This document shows, one piece after another, positions 12,290 through 26,300 of a stretch of DNA of 64,000 bases. Location of the stretch: the NCBI RefSeq assembly GCF_964275005.1, contig NC_092700.1, positions 23,731,674 to 23,795,673 on the forward strand, written 5' to 3'. The stretch comes from Diadema setosum (Eukaryota > Echinodermata > Echinoidea > Diadematoida > Diadematidae). Under the pieces are notes generated by a model, which saw nothing but the letters and a program-made list of their open reading frames with translations, was not told the origin of the DNA and did no database searches. The position numbers and the translations under genes are program-made. Every line of letters begins with the position of its first letter. Within the stretch, counting starts at the first letter, position 1.

Positions 12290-15120
12290 GACTGCATGGC
12301 GTGAGCACATTACTATACATGCAATCGCTACGAATGTATAGGCATATAAAAGTGATTCGGTAGGCATCAACAATAGCGCCTATTTCATTAATCATCAGAT
12401 GAACTAGGAATTCTATATAGAAAAAAAAGAACAAAAAAAGATGACATGCTCGCTGGTGAAATCTTGATGACAGCTTTATTTGAAAAAAATATAAACCGTT
12501 CTTTCTCTCTTATTCCTATTCTATGTAAATTTAGCCTATAATAATACAATGTATGTGCCCAGTCATGATCATTGTGAGAATTCAACAAACACGTCAATTA
12601 TTTTAAAAGAGCGCTGCATCTTTTTCCAACAATTGTAATGATAATTGACGAAAACGTGTTTTATATAATCTTAATACCGTGTTCTTTAATAAAATGTCAT
12701 GTATCTGTACTTTACGTTTAAAACAAATTAGAATAATAATGTAGCAATAATATAGGTAAGTGACAATCTATCAACACGTTGCTATTATGAACCGATGCTG
12801 AAGTAGGAAATGAATAAGAAGCTTTATTCAACCTTAGAAACACCTATGCACATTATGTTATGACTGTGAAGCTGTTTGTAAGTCCAGACAGGAATTTGTA
12901 CACAATATTGGTTAAAATGTGAAAATTAAGTTAAAAGATTTTATTATATGAGTAAAAGATTTGGTTTCATCAAAGATCTGAAAGGACCCAACAAATTGTT
13001 GTTAAATCACATGATATTAGTGTTCAAAAGATAATCTATCAGCGAATGCAAAAACACAACACCATGTTTATCTAAATTGATATGTTGTATGCAGAACACA
13101 AAATACATAGCACTTACCATTGCTTACTATTGCCAATCAAAAAGAAACTGGAGAAATTCATCACAATTCAACAGAACTGGTTCCCTGTAGAAAAATCATT
13201 TTGATCCTTATCCTCACTCATACAGTACCATAAAACCACTATGTGCACCTTATGCTGTTTGATCTAATTCGTAACATTTTTTTTTTGTTTTGTAACTTAA
13301 TCCATGACCAGTGTTGTTTTGATGGACATGTCAATTATCTGATGAATAAAAAGTTTCAAAAGAAAAAAAAAAAGCCACGCATACTTCCAATTATACGATG
13401 TTTTAGATGCAGCGGGCTTAAAGTCCCACGAAACGAGCAGTCTATATACCCTACTCCTATAACACTGACAACATCGATTGCTTACACGTCAAAAACATTG
13501 TCTGTATTGCACACACAAGAGCTTTCTTCAAGGTCACGTCGGTCCTGGTTTAATTCATAAAGGTAGGCGGGAAATTGACAACCAAACTCAGCCGACAGGA
13601 GTCAATATACATCGAGAGAGAAAATCAATATTATCGTTATCGCGCGTCTTCTGAAGGCTGTGGTTACAATCTGCCTTTGCTTAATGTCGCTTGCTTTCTG
13701 ATAACACACAACGCATACTAATTAGTTCTTGCAATACATTTATTATAGGTCCTACAATGAACATTGATTGATTCTAGAAATAGTAACAGAATAGATAAAA
13801 GAAGGACAACATTTGAATATTGAAGATGCTAATGTTAGAATGAGACTTCTGTCATGTCTGATATGCTGCTGAAATGAGATCTTGTAGGTGGTTTGTATGA
13901 CATGTAAATAAACCCTCAGTATGACTGTAAATTGAAAACATACGCACTCTTGGTCCTTATCATCACCATAAGAATAATTGCAATGTTAGGCATATTACTT
14001 TTATATAAAGAAAGTCATCATACTAAAACACTATACACTCTTACCTTTATTTTCATCGCTGCTATTTCCTATATTGGACTCATCATTATCGGTATGGTAA
14101 GTATGGTATATAGGGTGTGTGATGTCATTTTGCATGCGGGATTCGTGTCAATATTGCAGCTTCATGATGTGCATCCCCAATCTTATATCATTGTACACTG
14201 CATAATATAATCGCTGTGCGCCATTGAAATTTTAAAGCTCCTATACAAATTCGCACTAATCAATCAAACGGAGTGAATTCTAGGAGCGCTAGTATAGTAG
14301 TAAATCTAGGTGAAGTAATATTGATAATAATGATAGTTAGTATAGGCCTAATAGTAGCGGCATCAACAGCAGCAGAAGCAGAGGTAGATGTAGAAGTAGT
14401 AGTAATAGCAGTAGTAACAATAAAATAATAAAGCAGCAGTATACTGCTATTTTATAGTAGTATAAGTAAAAGCTGTAATACGTAGCAGTAATGGTCTAGT
14501 ATGCCTAGTAGAAGTAGTAATCATAGTGGTCGAAGTAGAAGTAGAAGTGTCGTATGTGGTAGTACAAGAAATCAAAGAAGAGGTAATCAACTCTAGTAGA
14601 AGTATATGAGTACAATAAGGAACAGTGGGAGCAGCAGAACCACACGACTATATCATATTAGTAAGCACCATAAGTAGTCATATAGTTGCAGTATAAGTAT
14701 AGCAATCTAGGAGTGACAGTGTAGTATAGTAGTCAGAGTGATGGCGGATTGATTGCTGTCTATACTGCGTTCCTAGTGCCGCACGAGCCGAGAAGAGGTG
14801 TGGTCATTCCTTAGAATATTATCCATAATCACACGATTATCGATAGGGCCTAAACCATGGTCAAGTGTTCGAAATACTATGTCATTTTTACCACTGCGAT
14901 ATATCTCTGTAATGCAGCATGAACCTTTGATATCACATCTTCGTTTAAACTTCTGTTTCTAGACCTTGCCACTAAACCTAGCGCATCAAAAGAGTATCCC
15001 TTTTCGCTTCAATGTGTAAAAAAAGAAGTAAAATCAGAAAACAAACAGTATGTATTGAAATCAGTATACTTTATGCTTTCCATTACGATATATAATCATG
15101 TCATCGAGTAAGCATTTGGG
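12290..15120. other. Intergenic DNA with no recognisable gene
   Basis: AT-rich DNA. 14330-14600 is rich in AGT/AGC trinucleotides. Short open frames at 13243-13560 and 13932-14210 have no coding bias or family resemblance. Confidence 0.5.
14330..14600. repeat. Degenerate (AGT)n trinucleotide-rich tract
   Basis: AGTAGT, AGCAGC and AGAAGT runs recur across the interval. Confidence 0.7.
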
Positions 15121-15376
15121 TCATGATGCAGTACATACATACAAATTCTGATTCACCGGTGCCAAGCCCATGCTTTTATTCTCTTCAATTCGAGCGCGCC
15201 CCAATGCCTCTTTGCTCAATACCAAGTTATCTTTGTGACCGAAATACCGCCTTATCAAGTTGCGAGAGAGTGGGTTTACGTGGTAAAACCGCCAAGCTCC
15301 AAGTTCCAAGTTGCAAGGGAAGTTATCGATATGAGCGGTGGAAAAGATGCAAATGAAACGTCTCATTCTAACTTAC

Positions 15377-15545
15377 CCGTAACTGTCATCTTAATGTAAT
15401 TAATTTCGTCCTCTGTGGAAGTGTCTACACGGATGAAACTCGTTGTAAAACTGAAAACAGTAGGCTTGTCGCTATCACGGAAATCAGGGTGGAATACAAA
15501 CATACATCGATGGTTCGTCTGACTTTGGTAGGGGCAATTTGCCAT
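15377..15545 (-). CDS. Candidate orphan first exon, unknown protein
   Basis: Starting at ATG 15545, 56 codons and one extra base run to a strong donor (G|GTAAGT). A TATA-like box lies about 50 bp upstream on the same strand. The encoded stretch begins MANCPYQSQTNHRCMFVF and includes a hydrophilic D-T-S-T-E-D-E segment. I do not recognise a family and could not find a matching second exon downstream on the minus strand. It may be the start of a short lineage-specific gene or chance. Confidence 0.3.
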
Positions 15546-15595
15546 GACATGTGTGTAGTATACTTCCCGACAAATTAGTTGAGTGGGTACACTAC

Positions 15596-15607
15596 ATTAT
15601 ATATATG
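15596..15607 (-). promoter_or_regulatory. TATA-like box for the candidate exon at 15377-15545
   Basis: The minus strand reads CATATATATAATG 50-65 bp upstream of the candidate ATG, a plausible core-promoter spacing. It has value only if the exon is real. Confidence 0.3.
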
Positions 15608-15892
15608 GGGGTGTCAACTTGTTGAGCGAAAGGGTGGCTTGTGCGGGGTGCTAAAGACGGCCAAGAGTTCAATCTAAAGTGATTTATGAATGATTGACAT
15701 GCTACTGCAACCATAATTGGTTCACATGAAACTCCAAAAAGGCAATTATTACAACTTCAACTGAGATCAAATACACCATACTACCAGTGCACATTATGCT
15801 ACACGTATAACAGTCATGGAACAGGCTTTGTACAACCTAGGCAGGCGCAGCGCAGCAGGTCACAATTTCATCATCAGGCTTTTATATTGATA

Positions 15893-15924
15893 CCAAAGAT
15901 CGTAGACGGATCCTACGATCTTTG
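15893..15924. repeat. Short perfect inverted repeat (hairpin)
   Basis: CAAAGATCGTAG and its exact reverse complement are separated by about 8 bp. There is no T-run or gene context that would make it a terminator. Confidence 0.6.
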
Positions 15925-16544
15925 TTGATACTGTGTGCATTCAGCATCGTGTCTAGTGACACTGACAGTGGGTAAGAAAATGATAATTGTACGCTTTCTG
16001 AGTGTAAGTCACTATTGCTTGCAAGAAAATTGACTGATTATATACCTTCCTAGGCTGAAGCTATAAATAAGGAAAAGACAAAGGCTTAGAAGTTGAATGA
16101 ATGAACGAGATCTGGTGTACCCATGGCCATGAGCTGTGCATCCAGATGTATCTCATTCCTAGTCCCATACGGTTGATAAATTGTGAGTATTCAGCAAAAC
16201 TTGGACATGAGCGTATACGAGTAGATCTAGATCTATTCAGTGCAAGAACGCATGATAAGCGGCGAAAGAGAGATTGATTCAGAGCACGCATTTGACGCAT
16301 TGTGACGACAAGCCCAGAGAGAGACGTTGAAAGGTTTTTCAATATTGTCTTGAGCTAAAGATTGAATTTCATGCCATATTAGACACCCGTTGTGTCGTGA
16401 TCTTGGTTGCTTATTTATCATTTATTGCGAAACTGTTGACCATAAATCCTTGCTTGGGCTGGGGTACTAATTTACCACCGACTACTACGTACTACTAGCC
16501 TACACTACTCACTAGTAATAGTACTAGAAGTTGCTAGGTTTGAC

Positions 16545-16650
16545 CGAAAGATCGGTCTGTATCTGTCCGTCGGGGAATGTTCCGCGGAGACTGAGCTGCG
16601 TCTGGCAAAAAAAAATTAAAGACTCCTCCGGACAGACGGATCTTTCTGTA
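16545..16650. repeat. Short inverted-repeat element, related to 57290-57395
   Basis: GAAAGATCGGTCTGTATCTG on the left matches, inverted, CGGACAGACGGATCTTTC on the right. Words AGATCGGTCTGTAT, GTCGGGG, ATGTTCCGCGG and GCGGAGACTG recur in the same order on the opposite strand near 57290-57395. Confidence 0.5.
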
Positions 16651-17381
16651 TACTGCTAGGTCTACAAGCGCTTGGGATTCTTAATCTTTTCTGTTGTTTC
16701 CTATTCTTAATCGCCTAAGTTTCTACATTATACAAATGGTACTGGTAGATTGGCATGCCCATTTTTGCATTTATAGTATGAGGCATTGATATTGACAATG
16801 CATCTGTTTACAATGTATCTAAATATGAATGACTAATTAATTTGTGAACTTTACCTGCTGACATGATCATGACAGCTGCTGAGTGAGTGCTGGTAAATAG
16901 AACTAAAGTTAATGCTATTAAGTATTTGTATGTCGTTTATCTAGTGCATGCTATGTAGCTATAAAGGCCTCGCAAGGGGCTGACCGTGTTACCAACAGTA
17001 CGGTTATTGAACAAGAGGCCACTGATGAACAAGAGGCAGGCAGATTTATCGGTCTACCACACACACTGTTGTACCTACCTACCTATATTGGTACAGATCA
17101 AAGCTTCTAGATCTCTATCCTCTCTGTTTGCTTTGGGTATTCTCAGTCTTTCTCCTTTCATCTCATTACACTTCACCATGAGTTCTCTCGTCTTTAAATT
17201 CTTTTTTTCTTCCTCGTCCTTTTCCAATGCTTCCTCAGAGCTCTATTGCTGTTTTTTTTTTTTTTTTCATTATGATATTGCAGGTTACTGTATTTGTCAT
17301 TGTTGTTACTCATTCTTATTTTGATATGTTTTGTTTTATCTCCAGTCTGTATCTCATACAGTACATCCTAAAACAGACACG

Positions 17382-20300
17382 ATGGCAGAGGCGGCAGTTT
17401 CCACTGCCACTGTCGCGGACCCTGCGAAGGGCAAGCTAACACAGAAAGATGGGGCTGCAGCAGACGGTAGCGAGGAGAAGAAGTTGTCCAAGAAGGAGAG
17501 AAAGGCCTTGAAGTTGAAACAGTTGCAGGAGGAGAAGGAGAAAAAGGAGAAGGAGGCTCTGCAAGGGTCTAAGGATGGAGCTCCACAGAAGAGCAAAGCA
17601 GAGCTAAAGGCAGAAAGAAGAGCAAAACAGGTAGGACAAAACTTTATCCTTTTCTTGTGGTTCTTGCAAGCATTTTGAATCTCCCACTGGACACACAAAC
17701 ACGTATATGCACACACCTGCGGATACATGTACACTGTAAATATAGTGTATACGCTGTTATTTTCGCGATTGATGAGGAGGTCACAGACATTTTCGCGAGA
17801 TGTTGTTTTCGTGAATCGACGGCAATTCTTACATTAATGCTCTATTAACAAAGCGCATGGAGACAATTTCGCGTGTTGTTAAATTCACGATCCAACTGTG
17901 ATTCGCGAAATTCACGAAAGTAACAACTTATACAGTAACACGAAGACATACCGGTAACCCTGAAATAATCAGCTACATGTATATCAGTCTAGTACAATTG
18001 TGTTGCTGAATGCGCACTAAATAGTGTACACGCATTACTTTTACAATTTTGCCTGGAGGTATGGATAGTTTTTTAATTATTAAGAATCAAAAGTGGGAAA
18101 TGTTTTTTGAAACATCTAGTACATAGGTGCTTCTGCATTTTGGCAGATCATTGTGTTGTTCAGGATGTTGTGGATGCGTTGGTGGTGGTGTTGTCCCTGT
18201 GATGGGTGTGTGCTGGATGTTAGGTCCCCATGAATTACATTTTGCAAATTTTTGATGCTATATCAGTTTTAGTTTGCCTGAAATAGTGATGCGTTGTAGG
18301 TGCTAGATATGCAATGGCTCAGTTGAAATGCACAGTGTGGAGTGAAAATATAACATAATGGAAATTTGATCATTTATAATTACTGGTTAAGTGAGGCATT
18401 ATTTGAATAATCTTTTTAAAGGTAGGGAATCCCATTTGCATGCCTTTTAAAATGAAGAGTTGGATAAATACAGTGGTATGTTGAAGAGAGTATCATTTTA
18501 GAAACTCCCATAAAGTATTGAAAGTGGAAGGTAACATTTAGTACATTTTTATTGACCGTTAGATTTTGAATTGATTTTTTTTCGGGGCTCACCGTAAATT
18601 CCAGTACATTACTAGGCTACCTTTGCAGACCCATGCGCTGCATGTGTGTCCATCATGTATATTTTGTGAAGAAAGTTCATCAAAACTTACAAACATTTCT
18701 ATGTACATTCTTGCCACACACTCTATATGTTATTACATCAGCTCTTATACTTTTAGATTTGTGTTTATAGATAAAAAAAATACAGAAGACTGCAACAAAA
18801 AGGCTTAAGTGTGGCTGACACACAGAACTACTGAGTAGTTGAGTTTTGTGCATTATTCAAATTGTAGATAACTGTTGACTTCCAAATTTCTCAGCAGTGG
18901 CCTAAACAAGTCCCCTGAGGTTCATACTTAATGTTTTGCTGCATTTTGGGAGGTCTGTAAAAGGTATCCCCTACCTTTAAAGAATACAGTACCGCTACTT
19001 CAAGTATACTTGGGCATGTTTCAATGGAAATCTGTGTTGTAGAAAAATCAGCTTGTCTTCAACAGTGAATAGGCATCAAGACTTGGTTTGTGTGATATCA
19101 TGTTTATAGAATTATCAGTGCAATAAAGACATGTATTGGCCCTCATCAATTCACCTATCTTGGGAAAATGGCGTCTATCAGAAACTCCTTTCTTATCATT
19201 TATATTTGATTCATAGAGCTCTAACGAATTAATATTATTCTAGGAGTAATCAACTGAATTCAGAACAGGTTATTGTACTATTTCAAGTGTTTTCTGCAGT
19301 AATCTTTGCACAGTGAGGTATATGTGCTTGTTCACAGAGATGTTGCTTTTTAATACAGCACGCATGAACAAATTACACTGGGATTATGTACCAAAATGTT
19401 ACAGTGAGGCTGTAAAACAGTGAAAAGTTAGAAAATGGGACTGATTTATTAAAATAATTTTCCCCCAACAGGAAGCAGAAAGAGCAGCAAAGATAGCCAA
19501 GAAGTCTGGGGAACCAGCACCCAGTGGGACAGGATCAAGTGCTGGGGGAACCAGTCAGGCTGGTGGAACCACTGCCAATGCCTCTCAGAGCAAGCCCACC
19601 AAACAACCTGCAGAAGGTGAATTATAATTATACATTCATGTACTGAAATGTTTTGGGAGGTGTGGAAGTTTTTGTGTCTCTCCTGCGATATGATGTCCGA
19701 GTACAAAAAAAAAAATTGCGTATCCACCCCCCCTCGAAATATAAAACAGATAAACAAAAACAACTTTCAATGTTGTCCAGAAGAATTTACATTTTCACAT
19801 GTTATCTGTTGAGAGTGAGTAAAAATAAAGGACTTATGATTTTTTTTTTTTCCCCACAGAGCAACTGGCTGAAAATTCCTACTTTGACAGAGTGTGTCAT
19901 ACTTCAAAGCATGACAGCATAGTGTGTACTAGTATATACAGCATCTTTGCCAGGCAGTGTCAGTGATGTACATGTAAACAGAGAATAACATCCATGCATA
20001 TTATATGTCTTCATTATGTGTTTACAGTCACTGTCTGCAATTAAAATCTTCAAATTGTGATTATATGGAGGAAGAAAACAGGCACCTGCTCAATATATTT
20101 GGTGCCTTTAATCTACATGTATCTACAAACTGTACGTATATTTACAGTGTAGGATATCAACCAAACTGTAAGGATGTGTTTCTGCTCTGTGGTATTTCAT
20201 CAGAAAATGAAGAAATTGTTTGGCTGATGACATCAGCTTTTATACAGGTCTATGATATGCAACATTTTATACCTATGACACATTTTATACCTGTGATATG

Positions 20301-23300
20301 CAAATCAGTGTAATTCAATGGAATAATTCACTAATAATCCTGTGCTATTTTCAGCAGCACACAGCAAGAAGGACATGTACCGAGTGTCAGATGACATCAA
20401 ACTTGACGACCCAAATGTCCAAAAGAGGATGGCTAAAAAATTGGAAAGGCAACAAGTAAGTTATTTTGTTTCCTCCTTGATTCAAAAATGTCACTGTAGG
20501 CTTTAGAGTGAAAGCAGGTATTTCTCATTGGCAGGAGTGCTCATACTAAAACACCAAACTTTCTCCTTTCGTTCTTTAAAACAACAACAACAACACCAAA
20601 CTGAACTTTGCCAAAACATGTTGAGATGCTCCAAAATTAATCCATACTTCTTCCTTTGTGTGCACTTGACTGTATTAGAAACCTCTCTTACTATTTTACC
20701 AGCATTTAGGTACAGTAATCCCTCCAAACTTGTAAGTTGGCCAGCCCACTGGGACATAACAATAGGGGGCCATGGATGCACAATAGGGATTAAAGAGATA
20801 AGATAATCTCTATTTATTAGCAAGTACAATTAGTTTCTAGACATCTGAGCCAGTTGGCATAGAAAGTGCACCAGGGGACATACAAATTGGCAAACAAAGC
20901 CTATAAGGGTTTAGTAAAATAAATGAAGTAAATGAGGACATTAGCAAAATCTGTATAAAGCAGTGAGTATATAAAAAGCATGTATGATTTGACTGAGAAA
21001 AATCTGTATAATCAATGTTAAGTATTGTTACATATAGAAAATGTGAACAATAGTTATAATGAAAATGGTCCTAGACTAAATCGTCTACAGTTATGGTTTA
21101 TTGAGAAAAATAGTGATATCTCCTGATATGTTAGGCTTTATTTCAAAATTGTTGCATTGTAGGGTGTTTTGTGATACAACTGACCTACACATATGCATCA
21201 AATGTGGTATCTTGAACATTTTTTTTTTAAATCACTGCTCCCAATGGTAAACAGTACCTTTAACCATTTTATCACACGTCATGTTCGAAGCATAGGATGT
21301 TACCTGTCAAATCCAGAGTGCTATAGATATCCTGTGCTTTTCATCTATTAAAGTAGTCAAATATGTATGACAACCATCATCTTAACTGGTTTGTAATCCC
21401 AAGACCAGTGGGTAGCCAGTCACTTCCCAAGCCAATGTCACGTGGTCTCTCTATACATGACTGACCTTTGACCTCTGTACCCACAGGTTCCCAAGAGACC
21501 GGAGAGTCAGAAGAAGGTCAGCCTCTTCTCACACTTGACCCAGTTTGAGCGACAGGTGTCGCTGACCAGCGAGCTCAGCTTTGCGTCAGGAGGCATCCAC
21601 CCCGCCATCATCAAGCTGGGTCTGCAGTATGCTGAAGGAATAATTTCGGGAGCAAACTCGAGGTCAGTAGTAATGTGAGCTTAAGCTATGGCTTTCCAAA
21701 TCCCCAAAATACTGTTAAGAAGGGATTTAAGTGCCATGGTGCATCCTTTGTCCCGGGATTGAATGGCATTCTGCATTTTCTGTGATGTTGTTATGCATTT
21801 AGTTAGATGATATTGCCATGTAGCTTTGAAATTTCGTGATTATTTCCACTGGATCCTCTGGCACCACTAGCATGAAAACATTTTAACGGGAAGTGCTCTA
21901 ACAAGTTTCTTTTTGCAACAAATACGAATGAATCTCACTCTACATACATGTACCTTGTATGATAGTAAAAGAGATGCCAGTTGTTACTTTTATTGCAGTA
22001 TTCTGTACTTTTTGTTTACCCAAAATGTGGCAAATATTATGGAAAATACAATTTTCCCCCAATGTCATTACTACACATGTCTATTGCAGAAAGGTAAAAA
22101 TACTGTTCTTCCACCAAAAATATGCCTTTTCAGTCCTCAGAATACTGCAATGCTGTTAAACAAGGTTGGCACCCCTGTAGTAAGTTTTAGATGTGTGCAA
22201 GACACTTGTTTGAACATGTACAGAATTATAAATGGTTTTTCCCTTTCCCTGCTTTTGACACAGATGCATAGCTCTACTAGTTGCTTTTAAGAAGGTCATA
22301 GTAGACTATACCACACCCCCTCAGAAGGACCTGTCCAGGGACCTCGAGAGCAGAATAAAGCCCTACATCAAGTAAGTAACCATGGCAACCTTTTTCTTTT
22401 TCATTATATAACTGCTGTGTTGTGAACAGAAAAAAGACCCCTTTCTGTTGCTCATGACAAAGGTGGCAACCATGTACTTACAGCTTAAAAGTTGGAATAT
22501 TTGAATTTTAGAGGCAGCAGGTTACACACCCTTCTACCACATCCATTCTGGTTGTAAGCCATAGCAACAATCGTTTTGAACAAGCACATAACGGTTTCAT
22601 GTTCATAGATATTCACTGTTTCTTCCCCTTATTAAATCATTATTACTTAATAATACCTTTTATCTCCCTATAAGCATTGAGGTAAAGGATGAATTGATAT
22701 GTTTGCAGCTTTTGTGAGTACCGACCGGTATTCTGTTACATTTATCTCTTACCTTTCTGCATGGTGAAGCTTTCTGAACCAGTGTAGACCCAAGTCAGTC
22801 AGCATGGGGAATGCCATCAAATACCTCAAGATGCAGATCAATCACATCCCCCAAGGAATGCCAGACAAAGAGGTGAGCTGGCCGATCATTGACTTGATAG
22901 AATTACACTTTTCCTCTTTAATCAGGAACCACTTACATAATTGTTTCTTGAAAGAAAGAGATAATCATTCATGTAGAGGAATGAATATGTGCCATGACAA
23001 AGTATTGGTTGTCACTATCTGTACACAAAGTATATTATCAGATTGCAACTGCTGGTCTACATTTTGAAAGGCATTTCAGAAAAAGGAACCCGTAGGATTC
23101 GAACCTGTCATCTACTGCTTTCCAGGCAGCAGCCCTACCACCAGGCTATCCCTGGTTGTTGGCAGTGATGAACTTAGAACAAATGCCCAGGCTCTGAAAT
23201 TCTGACATTCCGACCTGGAGATGACAGGTTTGAATCCTACTAGTTCTTTTTATGCCTCCGCAACGAAGTGGCCGGAGGCATTATGTTTTCGGGTCGTCCG

Positions 23301-26300
23301 TCCGTCCGTCCGTCCGTCCCGTTTTGTTTTTGTCGATATCTCAAGAACCATGAGGTGGTTTTACATCAAACTTGGTATGAGGGTATATCCTTGGGGGATA
23401 ATACTTTGTGTGGATTTTAGGGTCACAGGGTCAAAGGTCAAAGGTCACAGGTTATTTTGTGAATTTTTTTTTTGAAATTTCATGTTTTTCTCCATATCTC
23501 GCAAATGGTTCAAGGTATCTTCATGGAACTTAGTATATATGCTTGTACCGATGGGCAGTGATTATCTAGGGAAGTTGGGGGTCATGGGTCAAAGGTCATG
23601 GGGTCAAAGGTCAAGGTCAACTCCTCAAAATATCACTACTTTCCTTAAAATGCAGTATGCCTGAAGGTTTTTTTTTTTTTTTAAACTTGATGTATTGCAT
23701 GTATTACCCAATATATATTTTTGGGGAAGTTTCTTGCCAAAAGGTCAAAGGTCAAAAGGTAAAAGGTCAAGTGAAAGTGCTAAATTGCACTTTTTCCTCC
23801 ATATCTCGAAAGTAACTCAAGGTATCATCATGAATCTTACATATTTATGCATGTTCTACCTAACAGTGATTCTCTGTGGAACTGTGAGGTCAAAGGTCAA
23901 ACGAAAGGTTTAGATAATGCTATTTTCCCATTTGATACTGAAATTATACTTTTTCTCAATACCTTGAAAATTACTCAATGCATAAACTTATAAAAGGGTC
24001 AAAAGTCAAGTAAAAATCATCAGTTCCCCAAATACCTGCACTCTGACATTTTAATCATTCATCCAATTGAACCTAGTTCTAGGAAAGTGAACATTCAGCA
24101 CATTTGTGTCAAACCTGTCATTTTAATATTTTGCCAATTGTGTGAAACTGTCATCACACATTGTCAAGACATTGTACTATACACCTATTAGGAGAACCAT
24201 ACATTATGGCGGAGGCATGTATCAGTCGCTGTAGCGATATATCTAGTTTCTAACATGTTTGTTAGATTGTAGATCAGCAGTTGCGATCTTACCAATGCAC
24301 TTTGTAAAGAGGGCGATAACTGATTAAAAATTTGTCACAGCTCATACTTGTTTCTTGTTTTGCTGACCATTGCTTGTCACCTGTGGCAGACAAGAAGAGA
24401 TCAGTTCCATTTTCACCCCATACCAGCGGGGTTGTGGGGTGGTGCACTTAACCAGTTTTGTACCTTTGCTCTTCACAAGAGGTGAAGCTGGATCTCACAT
24501 TTGCATGGGCTGTGACTCTGTAAAAAAAATTGTACCTTTTTTAGGTTCTTTCATGTGAATGGAGTCTATTGCCACTTTAAATAGCAGAAGGGGTAGTATG
24601 TTAATGCATGCTTAGTTCACAGTGGGCCTTGAAGTTGAGGCCTTTGGTTCATGAGGCAGACATGGTAGTGCCTGAGTGAACCCACCTCGCCACCCACAAA
24701 TTTGAAGCACAAAAGATCTGCAAGAATGTGTATGGGTCTGTGGGGATGGGGGTGGGAATTGGGGTGTGAAATTAGCTTCAAAATACTGCAGAATGCCAGA
24801 ACAAGTTTGATACACACATAGACAGGGCAATATGAAGAGAATCTCTTGCACTTTTAGATATGGGACATTTGAGCAATTGCCCCATACTAGTACTTTGAAT
24901 AGGCATATTATGTCCATACTTGTCACTTGTCTTGTAGGGAGTTTCAGTTACCCTGTGTAGATAAGAGGGTTTTGCATTACCCTTGGAGCCATAATGATTG
25001 TTTTTGCCTTTTATCAATCTTTTGCTGTCATCTTCAAAGTTTAATAATTGTGAAAATGTGTTTTTTTCTTCCTCCTGTATGTCTTTAAACATCCTCCACA
25101 CCCATAGGCCAAACAGCGACTTTTAGAGTGCATTGACCTCTACATCAAGGAGAAGATCTTCCTGGCCCAAGAAGCCATCTCAACGACATTTGCCTGCAAA
25201 AAGATCAAAGATGGAGATGTGATTCTCATTTACAGCTGGTAAGAGGGAACTTTTTCAGAATTTCACAAAATTTTATTTTACAATGACAGATAGTTTACTT
25301 TCTGTTAGAGAAAAAGAATCTTTTTTCATTTTCATGACATAAAATATGTCCAATTTGCTCTTCTGCAGTACTACAATATAGCACAAGTGGCAAGAAATCT
25401 GATTCGCTGTGATTTGTTGTCTTAAAGTGAAAAAAAAAAAAAAAATTGTGTTGATTTCTGCAGATTTAGAGTCGCCACGCTGAGGACAAACTAATATTGC
25501 TATGACATGTATTTCCCACAGACATCTGTCTGACTATACTCGGGGACTAATCTCCTATGTGTTAATAGTTTCCCGTAAGCTCATGATAAACTTTTAATTG
25601 AACTTCGTCATGACCTAGCTTTGACATAGGTGTAAAAAAAATACAACACACAGTTCATATGATGGGTTTTCAGAATTGAAGCCATGCAGATGTAAAACAC
25701 AGATTTCTGCAGGATTTTCATCTCTTCCTGTCTTTCAATCCAGCTCCTCATTAATCAGGAAGGTCCTCTGCGACGCCCACAAATCTGGCATCAAGTTCCG
25801 GGTCGTCATGGTGGACAGCCGGCCAAAGGTCGAGGGACGAGAAGGAATTCGTCGGCTGGTGGCGGCGGGCATCAAGTGTACATACGTACTCATCAACGCT
25901 ATTTCCTATATGATGCCTGAGGTACAAAAAGACCTAGAGAACCATCCAGATACTTGTATGCTATTGTTGGTTTCCAGCATTGCTCAAGCAACACATAGAG
26001 ACTTTCATCTTTTTAGAGTTTCACCAGCCTACTATAATATGATCTTTATGTATAGTTTAGATGTATGTGAAGTCAGAACTTTGAAGCTGAGAGTAAAAAC
26101 ACTCACAGTATTTTTATGATACTGAACAATTTGAGCATGACCATGATCAGAAATGTTTGGAAATGCATTGACATACAGTTGAACCTCTCGTATCCGGACA
26201 AGTCGGGACCGGGGCTCATCCGGATAAGGGATTTGGCCGGATACGGGAGACTCAATGCTTTATACATGTACATACCGTATAATAGAGCTCTATGGTACAT

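Noticed and set aside
13932-14210. Hydrophobic 92-codon frame resembling a membrane protein
   Set aside because: AT-rich chance frame with Ile/Leu codons; no supporting exons or promoter.
15121-15366. Possible continuation of the orphan exon at 15377-15545
   Set aside because: The frame lies directly after the donor and would need the splice site ignored; no coding bias.
16061-16342. 93-codon minus-strand frame
   Set aside because: No codon bias, no recognisable family, and no convincing splice or promoter context.
23085-23155. Functional tRNA gene
   Set aside because: Acceptor strands do not pair and the T stem is broken; only internal promoter boxes and the anticodon arm look right.
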